From positions 107,970-131,466 of the forward strand of contig BMAT01005698.1 of the NCBI GenBank assembly GCA_019649035.1: a DNA stretch of 23,497 nt, given 5' to 3'. The translations under genes were made by a program, and so were the position numbers. This DNA comes from Elysia marginata. Lineage: Eukaryota; Mollusca; Gastropoda; Plakobranchidae. The notes beneath the pieces are model-generated. The model did no database searches, had not been told where the DNA came from, and saw nothing but the letters and a program-made list of their open reading frames with translations. This document shows positions 21,701 to 23,497 of the stretch, one piece after another; position 1 is the stretch's first letter; the number at the start of each line of letters is the position of its first letter.

Positions 21701-21931
21701 CTCCTTTTCACTTGTTTAAACATATTAGTGTATCTGTTACAGATTGAAGGAGCTGAAAGAGAAAATATTTATAGTCTCTTTGCATTTGTTTGACGGTTTT
21801 CTAATTTCCTGTCAGGCTGAACTTCCATTAGAATTGCTGACAGACTTGAAGAATCTGCTCCAGCAACTGCAGCGAGAGATGGCTTCATTATCTAAACTTC
21901 ATACCCTGCTTTCACAGCTGAACAATGCTGG
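650..21931 (+). CDS. CDK5RAP2: Centrosomin / CDK5RAP2-like centrosomal coiled-coil protein, partial gene
   Basis: This is a spliced gene with about 19 exons, each bounded by AG and GT and joining in phase. The first exons read SGRLSPVRGRSIKEY, then ISDLKKENFSLKIRI, then VELQVQVEKLKKDL, which I recognise as the CM1 (Cnn_1N) motif of centrosomin, CDK5RAP2 and myomegalin. In that family CM1 recruits and activates gamma-tubulin ring complexes at the centrosome and other microtubule-organising sites. The Phe in KKENF, equivalent to the residue essential for this binding in human CDK5RAP2, is kept (1175-1177). The remaining ~490 residues are Lys/Glu/Leu/Gln-rich heptad-like coiled coil with one Asn/Ser-rich break at 17961-18023. 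The start codon, the C-terminal part (CM2) and any exons lost in the 200-N gap are not seen. Vertebrate CDK5RAP2 has about 1,890 residues, so this is roughly the N-terminal third. Family assignment is secure; orthology to CDK5RAP2 rather than myomegalin cannot be decided, and invertebrates usually have one copy. Confidence 0.93.
718..1147 (+). other. Intron 1
   Basis: AT-rich intron with consensus ends (GTAATT to TTTTCAG). No gene, repeat or structured element seen. Confidence 0.6.
1148..1255 (+). CDS. CDK5RAP2: Exon 2: CM1 core
   Basis: 36 codons, phase 0 on both sides, acceptor TTTTCAG, donor GTTTGT (weaker than the others). It encodes ISDLKKENFSLKIRI, then HMEQRMEQRYGDGQDVYKL. The KENF Phe is present. 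The vertebrate FLEER block reads FHMEQR here, a visible departure from the usual CM1 sequence. Confidence 0.96.
1256..1817 (+). other. Intron 2
   Basis: AT-rich intron. The part from about 1375 to 1730 is slightly richer in CpG and GC and may hold an old repeat, but I cannot assign it to a family. Confidence 0.5.
1818..1894 (+). CDS. CDK5RAP2: Exon 3: C-terminal part of CM1
   Basis: 25 codons plus two bases. Acceptor TTGGACAG, donor GTGAGT. It reads NVELQVQVEKLKKDLADKQD then LIERA, matching the N-E-L-V-V-LK-L--K end of CM1. The codon split at the junction (GA+T) gives Asp. Confidence 0.95.
1895..2241 (+). other. Intron 3
   Basis: AT-rich intron with an A-rich middle part (about 2130-2165). 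Nothing else seen. Confidence 0.55.
2242..2365 (+). CDS. CDK5RAP2: Exon 4: start of the coiled coil
   Basis: One base plus 41 codons, acceptor TTCCAG, donor GTACGT. It begins DAAMDTLRANCMQEEEG and continues as charged helix rich in Glu, Lys, Leu and Arg. Opposite-strand open frames here are shadows of this exon. Confidence 0.94.
2366..2820 (+). other. First part of intron 4
   Basis: T-rich, non-coding. Short open frames on both strands at 2506-2757 are AT-rich and resemble no family I know. Confidence 0.45.
2821..3190 (-). repeat. Probable old interspersed repeat ending in (GAT)n
   Basis: Read on the - strand, this stretch is more GC-balanced than the intron around it. It contains an open run at 3182-2997 (LKCGRLPQKDNWGIMEKRF) and ends at about 2830 in a short GATGATGATGAT tail, which is the 3' shape of many LINE and SINE copies. 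I found no reverse transcriptase motif and no tRNA boxes. Family unknown; a decayed LINE 3' end is the likeliest explanation. Confidence 0.35.
3383..3496 (+). CDS. CDK5RAP2: Exon 5: coiled coil
   Basis: 38 codons, phase 0 both sides, acceptor GACATTCAG, donor GTAAGT. It reads ECERYRKDSFDAGEKVKALQ and then QSLNSINADLCKSNREKD. A SINE sits directly behind its donor. Confidence 0.94.
3498..3786 (-). mobile_element. tRNA-derived SINE with target-site duplication
   Basis: On the - strand the head carries an RNA polymerase III A box (TGGCGCAATCGG, 3767-3756) and B box (GGTTCGATCCCC, 3723-3712) with tRNA-like spacing. A body follows containing AATGGCAAACTACCTCACTA, a motif shared in outline with many animal SINEs. 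The 3' end is a short (TTTACC)n tail at 3530-3508. Eight-base direct repeats TAAGTAAT flank it (3498-3505 and 3779-3786) and mark the insertion. The left copy overlaps the splice donor of exon 5. The copy looks complete and quite young. Confidence 0.85.
3787..5269 (+). other. Rest of intron 5, no recognised gene
   Basis: AT-rich. Two stretches (4438-4719 and 4744-4992) have open frames of 80-90 codons on the - strand. About 55 codons are also open on the + strand in the second. None has splice context in phase with its neighbours or a motif I recognise. The GC-balanced texture and two TAGATCTA palindromes (4762, 4783) suggest a decayed repeat. The intron ends in a good acceptor, TTTTTTCTTTCAG. 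Confidence 0.4.
5270..5301 (+). CDS. CDK5RAP2: Exon 6: short coiled-coil exon
   Basis: 32 bases, ten codons plus two bases: GLADKLKTAE. It has a strong pyrimidine tract with CAG acceptor and a GTAAGT donor. Its phase-2 end joins the single leading base of exon 7 (TT+C, Phe). Confidence 0.88.
5350..6140 (+). mobile_element. Decayed LINE, reverse transcriptase fragment
   Basis: The translation across frames resembles the reverse transcriptase of Jockey/CR1-type non-LTR elements. AIVTPLLK and an ISNLP..SKVLEKVV-like block come early, then PVAFDNIDHSILLKCLE with the catalytic Asp, SKPVN, VPQGSILGPVL, and in a shifted frame YVYTDD in place of the YADD box. At least three frame changes and several stops separate these blocks. 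The 5' end and ORF1 are missing, so this is a truncated, inactive copy inside intron 6. The exact clade is uncertain. Confidence 0.85.
6144..6167. other. G homopolymer next to NNN assembly gap
   Basis: A run of 21 G ends in three undetermined bases. This looks like a sequencing or gap-closing artefact at the end of the LINE fragment rather than a biological G tract. Confidence 0.75.
6168..6524. other. AT-rich intronic DNA, 3' flank of the - strand exon
   Basis: No coding signal. On the - strand this would be the 3' untranslated region of the candidate antisense gene. I see no canonical AATAAA in it, only TATAAA-like variants. Confidence 0.35.
6525..6759 (-). CDS. Candidate terminal exon of an antisense gene, unknown protein
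   Basis: On the - strand an excellent acceptor (T9 then CATAG, ending at 6760) opens a frame of 77 codons. It starts LQLQPMLCMKGTFGLVPIV and ends LRKNSPPKLND at a TGA (6527-6525). The exon begins with one base that completes the split codon left by the - strand exon at 7997-7790 (TT+G, Leu). The end is basic (GKGRGKIRSHRER), resembling a nuclear or RNA-binding tail, but I do not recognise the family. It lies in intron 6 of the + strand gene. Confidence 0.5.
6761..7255. other. AT-rich sequence, intron on both strands
   Basis: Non-coding. It contains a C-rich patch at about 6795-6845. Otherwise nothing seen up to the acceptor of + exon 7. Confidence 0.45.
7256..7412 (+). CDS. CDK5RAP2: Exon 7: coiled coil
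   Basis: One base plus 52 codons, acceptor ATAATCAG, donor GTAAGT. It begins DVQHLTAQLKLTEQSKSEKE and ends SQKEISRNKRDLE. It is the longest exon seen and a continuous heptad-type helix. From its end onward the introns are phase 0. Confidence 0.94.
7413..7789. other. Intron 7, first part
   Basis: AT-rich, no coding signal on the + strand. It ends at the donor (GTAAGT, 7789-7784) of the - strand exon. Confidence 0.45.
7790..7997 (-). CDS. Candidate internal exon of an antisense gene, unknown protein
   Basis: A 208-base stretch is open in one - strand frame throughout. Upstream is a pyrimidine-rich acceptor (TTTTATTTCATACAG) and downstream a perfect donor (TT|GTAAGT). It reads LANIATIPNIFKTQTLHCF, further on LPRAIKEQFLQRKPYQRY, and ends DPASLTASL. 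CpG-containing codons (CCG, CGA, GTC-GTA) stand out from the AT-rich intron. Two leading and two trailing bases are split codons; the trailing pair fits the exon at 6759. I do not recognise the protein. It could also be a captured exon or a pseudogene piece. Confidence 0.5.
7998..8504. other. Intron 7, last part
   Basis: AT-rich, with a short (GTTTT)n run at about 8108-8125. Nothing else seen. Confidence 0.5.
8505..8576 (+). CDS. CDK5RAP2: Exon 8
   Basis: 24 codons, phase 0 both sides, acceptor CTGTTCAG, donor GTTGGC (non-ideal). It reads NISTLLADHSHIDSTSILEP then VHQQ, less charged than its neighbours and likely a break in the coiled coil. The higher GC and in-phase fit support it; the weak donor suggests it may be alternatively spliced. 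Confidence 0.78.
8577..9112. other. Intron, no recognised feature
   Basis: AT-rich with homopolymer A and T runs. Nothing coding on the + strand. Confidence 0.5.
9113..9177 (-). CDS. Possible upstream exon of the antisense gene
   Basis: On the - strand 65 bases read DYALVFGVPIEKLMGMQPSM then Asn, ending at a GTGAGA donor (9112-9107). The single trailing base joins the CA at the start of the 7997 exon (T+CA, Ser). The acceptor (AAG, 9180-9178) is weak and no further upstream exon was found. The + strand is also open here for about 24 codons, so this is a weak call. Confidence 0.28.
9475..9489 (+). CDS. CDK5RAP2: Possible microexon
   Basis: CAGCTGTCCAAGAAG sits between TTATTTTAAAG and a GTAATT donor. 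It would add QLSKK in phase 0 between exon 8 and exon 9. If the second AG is used, it is 12 bases, LSKK. The amino acids suit the coiled coil and both neighbouring introns are phase 0, but such a short match could be chance. Confidence 0.35.
9490..10204 (+). other. Intron before exon 9
   Basis: AT-rich. It contains an (AAAAAC)n microsatellite at 10041-10089, listed separately. An AT-rich - strand open frame at 9554-9760 looks random. Confidence 0.5.
10041..10089 (+). repeat. (AAAAAC)n microsatellite
   Basis: Six C-terminated A runs in a row, AAAAAC or longer, behind a C6 tract. Confidence 0.9.
10205..10300 (+). CDS. CDK5RAP2: Exon 9: coiled coil
   Basis: 32 codons, phase 0, acceptor TTTACACAG, donor GTAAGT. 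It reads DEMEDALETIKRKDNRLDML and ends KQKEDMVG. Two MLE..LK/DALK-type repeats link it in style to exon 10. Confidence 0.94.
10301..11065 (+). other. Intron 9
   Basis: AT-rich with a nine-G tract at about 10592-10600. No gene or repeat recognised. Confidence 0.55.
11066..11107 (+). CDS. CDK5RAP2: Exon 10: short coiled-coil exon
   Basis: 14 codons, KLEDALKELEKKIK, phase 0, acceptor TGATTCCAG, donor GTAAGT. It is exactly two heptads long. Confidence 0.9.
11108..11800 (+). other. Intron 10
   Basis: AT-rich. Read-through open frames from exon 10 have no family resemblance. Nothing else seen. Confidence 0.55.
11801..11920 (+). CDS. CDK5RAP2: Exon 11: coiled coil
   Basis: 40 codons, phase 0, acceptor TTCTGTCAG, donor GTATGA. 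It begins DVEAEKNKTDVEMERLRKYD, contains KSLQLTLKTL and ends DDKDKE. It is the last exon before the transposon and the gap. Confidence 0.94.
11921..12214 (+). other. Intron 11 left of the transposon
   Basis: AT-rich intron ending in CTAGATCTAGATG at the transposon boundary. No other feature. Confidence 0.5.
12922..12928 (+). promoter_or_regulatory. TATA-like box of the transposon
   Basis: TATAAAA lies 90 bases before the transposase ATG, in a GC-richer setting. It plausibly drives transposase transcription. Confidence 0.4.
13018..13119 (+). CDS. Tigger-like transposase, N-terminus, cut by the gap
   Basis: 34 codons from ATG: MVSSKQKNALTLEQRLDVKK, then MSAQGKSQRQIADH. This is the first helix-turn-helix of the CENP-B N-terminal DNA-binding domain found in pogo/Tigger transposases (family pattern: LTLE-K--V---...GKSQR-IA). 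The second half of the HTH, the CENP-B-type HTH and the DDE domain are not available. The helix pattern is undamaged here, and the gap hides everything else. Confidence 0.8.
13120..13319. other. Assembly gap, 200 N
   Basis: Exactly 200 undetermined bases, most likely a fixed-size placeholder. The true length is unknown. It hides the rest of the transposon and possibly exons of the centrosomal gene. Confidence 0.97.
13331..13423 (+). CDS. CDK5RAP2: Exon 12: coiled coil
   Basis: 31 codons, phase 0, acceptor TTTCCTTACAG starting right after the gap, donor GTAAGT. It reads LKMTTEKLNAAAENIKSLQE and ends ALKEAELEKAK. Confidence 0.93.
13424..14864 (+). other. Intron 12
   Basis: AT-rich, about 1.4 kb. 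No convincing exon, repeat family or RNA gene seen. Confidence 0.5.
14865..14957 (+). CDS. CDK5RAP2: Exon 13: coiled coil
   Basis: 31 codons, phase 0, acceptor GTGCTCTAG, donor GTAATG. It begins TLGDLTKEIGDLEVDNRRLK and ends LTEAEGTAE. Same length as exons 12 and 17. Confidence 0.93.
14958..16789 (+). other. First part of intron 13
   Basis: AT-rich. About 15470-15960 is somewhat GC-balanced and may be an old repeat, but no family is recognisable. A pseudo-exon-like stretch after TTATTTCAG at 15559 lacks a good donor. Confidence 0.4.
16790..17095. repeat. Probable interspersed repeat with palindromes
   Basis: A block with CpGs (GTCGCGCCCTATGAGCGAGC at about 16799) differs in texture from the flanking intron. 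It contains two related palindromes: TTGTATCTTATGATACAA (17008-17025, one mismatched pair) and TCGTATCATATGATACGA (17051-17068, perfect). I found no open frame or terminal repeats. A non-autonomous DNA element is plausible. Confidence 0.4.
17096..17459 (+). other. End of intron 13
   Basis: AT-rich, ending in a strong pyrimidine tract (TTCTTTCTTCCTTTTTTTCC) before the AAAAG acceptor. A - strand open frame here looks random. Confidence 0.45.
17460..17564 (+). CDS. CDK5RAP2: Exon 14: coiled coil
   Basis: 35 codons, phase 0, acceptor CTAAAAG behind a long pyrimidine tract, donor GTAACT. It reads NLAMSLGKKEGELAGFQDQL then KRAMDALRCSDDAVE, exactly five heptads long. Confidence 0.92.
17746..17820 (+). 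CDS. CDK5RAP2: Exon 15: coiled coil
   Basis: 25 codons, phase 0, acceptor TTCATCAG, donor GTATGT. It begins ALHNQLKAERAEFDKKLKEE and ends AMKYE. Confidence 0.93.
17961..18023 (+). CDS. CDK5RAP2: Exon 16: linker between coiled coils
   Basis: 21 codons, phase 0, acceptor TCTGTTTCAG, donor GTAAAC. ANPNNSTGAYTEKEQLSDSE then Lys: rich in Asn, Ser and Pro/Gly, so it probably breaks the helix. The Ser-containing acidic stretch could be a phosphorylation site (inference). Confidence 0.92.
18024..19194 (+). other. Intron 16, first part
   Basis: Between about 18300 and 18970 the sequence is richer in CpG and GC, probably a decayed repeat of unknown family. A Tigger-end-like string CAGTCAAACTCTGCTTGAAG starts at 18415, but no partner end was found. 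An 81-codon + frame at 18611 has no family resemblance. Confidence 0.4.
19195..19287 (+). repeat. Local duplication, copy 1
   Basis: This 93-base block, from TGATGTTCCTGCTCC to AGCTTGACA, recurs diverged at 19431-19525. Shared landmarks in order are TCCTGCT, CTACGACTTTGTCTGCT, CTTTGCACCTATGG, ATAATCTTT and TTGACA. Confidence 0.7.
19365..19656 (+). repeat. Pyrimidine-rich microsatellites
   Basis: A CCCTCCCTCC tract (about 19368-19398) and a long (CTGT/CT)n stretch at 19545-19656 with variant units. They are interrupted by copy 2 of the local duplication. A + open frame through the CT run is a low-complexity artefact. Confidence 0.85.
19431..19525 (+). repeat. Local duplication, copy 2
   Basis: Diverged partner of 19195-19287, same orientation and order: TGACGCTCCTGCT, CTATGACCTTATCTGCT, CTTTGCATCTATGG, AATAATCTTTT and CTGACA. 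The two copies lie about 236 bases apart start to start. Confidence 0.7.
19657..20120 (+). other. End of intron 16
   Basis: Mixed composition, no exon recognised. It ends in the acceptor TTGACACCCAG. Confidence 0.5.
20121..20213 (+). CDS. CDK5RAP2: Exon 17: coiled coil
   Basis: 31 codons, phase 0, acceptor GACACCCAG, donor GTAACA. It reads MALKHSQKVAALAEELEALK then AELQGKDMKIQ, a clear heptad pattern. Confidence 0.93.
20385..20456 (+). CDS. CDK5RAP2: Exon 18
   Basis: 24 codons, phase 0, acceptor CTCACCCAG, donor GTAAGA. It begins ALENSRTWYESHKTVHHFTE and ends RTAE. The aromatic and His content (WYESHKTVHHF) is unusual for the rest of the rod and suggests a specific motif or non-coil segment. 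Confidence 0.92.
20457..21815 (+). other. Intron 18
   Basis: AT-rich, 1.36 kb. A small hairpin AATTGGGTCCCAATT lies at 20918-20932. The 72-codon - strand open frame around it has no splice context in phase with the antisense exons. Nothing else seen. Confidence 0.5.
21816..21931 (+). CDS. CDK5RAP2: Exon 19: leucine-rich coiled coil
   Basis: 38 codons plus two bases, acceptor TTCCTGTCAG, donor GTGAGT. It begins AELPLELLTDLKNLLQQLQR and ends LLSQLNNA(G). It is the first exon since exon 6 to end out of phase 0. The LL-rich, less charged helix differs from the preceding rod and could be a dimerisation or partner-binding segment. Confidence 0.93.
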
Positions 21932-22472
21932 GTGAGTACACTTGAATAGTTCTCTTTTTAGTTTCATCAATCTCTGAGCAAAAGGACAGAGTAAATATGT
22001 TTGATGCTCAGCCAAAACCTATTGGAAGTTGCACATAGTTCTTTAAAGATATAAATGTATAAAGAGAAATTATGCTTACCCTATCAAAATTGGGTTTTTT
22101 AGATTAGCATGAACTACAATTTCTTATAATGTGACTGACAGAGTGACAGAGTTTGATGACAAAGGTCAAAGTGCAACCACTTCATGATAAAATATGGATC
22201 TGAATATTTTCTCAGCCCATTATTTGAAAAGTCATACTACATGAACCACAAAAGGTATTGAACTCAATTTTTTTTAAAAATGCTAAGGAAATGTTCCTCT
22301 GGCAGAAACATTCATTTCTTGAATATACAATACTTTACCCAAGTAAAGGATTTTTTCCTTGGGCACTACAAATATAAGGAATTCAATTTCAAATTAATAA
22401 GAAAAGAAAAACTATGCTTCCTGCCAGAGGTGATGATTTTTTTCTGTTAGTGTTTTTTAAGGTTTTCATCAG
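21932..22472 (+). other. Intron 19
   Basis: AT-rich. It should hide one further exon if 22473-22568 is real, because the phases do not match. A 37-base candidate at 22306-22342 has splice-like ends but does not correct the phase. Confidence 0.4.
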
Positions 22473-22568
22473 GGAAAGATTTGAGAATGGAAAGACTCTT
22501 GGAGTCTTACATTGAAAGCAATTGTTATTCAAGCATAGATATTAATGAAATTTTTAACCAACAGAATG
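22473..22568 (+). CDS. CDK5RAP2: Uncertain exon 20
   Basis: 96 bases between TTTTCATCAG and the donor GTAAAT, open in one frame: KDLRMERLLESYIESN, then CYSSIDINEIFNQQN. The amphipathic charged character fits the gene. It needs an incoming phase of 1, whereas exon 19 ends in phase 2, so either an unseen exon lies between, a later AG is used, or this is a chance frame. Confidence 0.45.
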
Positions 22569-23030
22569 GTAAATTAATACAACAGAGCTTCCCCCCCCCC
22601 CTCCCCCAATCTTTCTTACACAATTATATCTCTATGCTGCGTCTCTATGCTGCTCTTTTGCAGTGGTTGGTGGGAGGGGTTGGAAGATTTCCACCTTGTT
22701 CAACAGTAATGCAAGCAGGCACACAGAAAAGCCAAAGATCTTTCAAAGTGTGCAGATTTCTTTCTTTAAGAAAAGTTAAGCTCAGATAAAACAAATTATT
22801 TTGATTCTTGAAACCTATATTGATGCTGTGGATATTCTGTCATAAGTTATACAAGATCACCATTCCCTTTTTTTAACATCTCCAAACAAATACTATGTAT
22901 ACAAAGTAAGCAGCTCAACTTGAACAAGAAAGCCTTAAGTACTTGCAATAGCGTTTATCACAGTCTACAGTGAAGTTAAATATATCTTGATGTAACGTGT
23001 TGTAATAGTTATGTCAAAATTAGGTCACAT
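22569..23030 (+). other. Intronic sequence right of the uncertain exon
   Basis: It contains a C-rich tract at 22591-22608 and a 42-base splice-flanked stretch at 22664-22705 (after CTCTTTTGCAG) whose product I do not trust. No other feature. Confidence 0.4.
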
Positions 23031-23497
23031 GATAATTCAACTTATGCTACATGCTGTATCATAGACTCAGACTAAATTCATGTGGTCATGCTTTAAAGTC
23101 AAATCTTAACTACATTCTATATCATGTGGTTGGATTAAGCTACATGCTCCAAAGTTTACATCAGATTTTAGGTGCAGCCAGTAATGGCTATGTCAGACTT
23201 TACTAAGTTACATGCTGTTACAATCACATAAGACTAGCTACATGCTGTTAACATTTGCACCAGACTTTACCTATATGCTGCAACAGTTACATCAGACTTT
23301 ACCTACATACAGTAACAGTTTTATTAGACTTTACCTACATACTGTAACATTTACATTAGACTTAAGCTACATACTGTAACAGTTACATCAGACTTTACCT
23401 ACATACTGTAACAGTTACATCAGACTTATGCTACATACTGTAACAGTTACATCAGACTTAAGCTTCATAATGTAACAGTTACATCAGACTTAAGCTA
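23030..23497 (+). repeat. 32-bp minisatellite array, continuing past the window
   Basis: Units with the core GTAACAGTTACATCAGACTT preceded by CTACATACT repeat with an exact 32-base period from 23271 to the end (unit starts 23271, 23303, 23335, 23367, 23399, 23431, 23463, 23495). Leftward the copies decay, with spacings of 30-34 or twice that, back to about 23047. Homogeneity rises toward the right edge, so the array probably extends beyond it. Confidence 0.93.

Noticed and set aside
22664-22705. 42-base splice-flanked segment after CTCTTTTGCAG
   Set aside because: Peptide is Gly-rich and unlike the gene; depends on the already uncertain exon 20 for its phase.

Overview
The window is AT-rich, intron-rich animal DNA. 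It is dominated by one multi-exon gene on the + strand, a centrosomin / CDK5RAP2 / myomegalin homologue. About 19 exons can be placed between 650 and 21931, giving roughly 575 visible residues; both ends of the protein lie outside what I can identify. The first exons encode a clear CM1 (gamma-tubulin complex binding) motif and the rest is almost all coiled coil. The CM1 sequence is of invertebrate type. Together with many interspersed repeats and an excess of TAGATCTA palindromes, it makes me favour a mollusc, probably a gastropod; this is inference.

Layout. 1-340 is CpG-dense and may be a promoter or 5' exon region. 650-2365 carries the four CM1 exons. 2820-3190 holds an old interspersed repeat. 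Exon 5 (3383-3496) is followed within 10 bases by a tRNA-derived SINE on the - strand. 5350-6140 is a decayed LINE reverse transcriptase. 5270-11920 carries exons 6-11, including one possible microexon. 12215-13119 is the left part of a pogo/Tigger DNA transposon that runs into a 200-N gap. 13331-18023 carries exons 12-16, with a palindrome-bearing repeat at 16790-17090. 19195-19656 holds a local duplication and a pyrimidine microsatellite. Exons 17-19 lie at 20121-21931, an uncertain exon at 22473-22568, and a 32-bp minisatellite runs off the right end.

The most unexpected signal is on the - strand. Two open exons (7997-7790 and 6759-6525), both with good splice sites, join in phase and end in a stop codon. 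A weaker third exon lies at 9177-9113. They interleave with + strand exons 7 and 8, so a second, unrecognised gene may be interdigitated with the centrosomin gene on the opposite strand.

Nearly all introns from exon 7 to exon 18 are phase 0, so many coiled-coil exons could be skipped or duplicated without changing frame.
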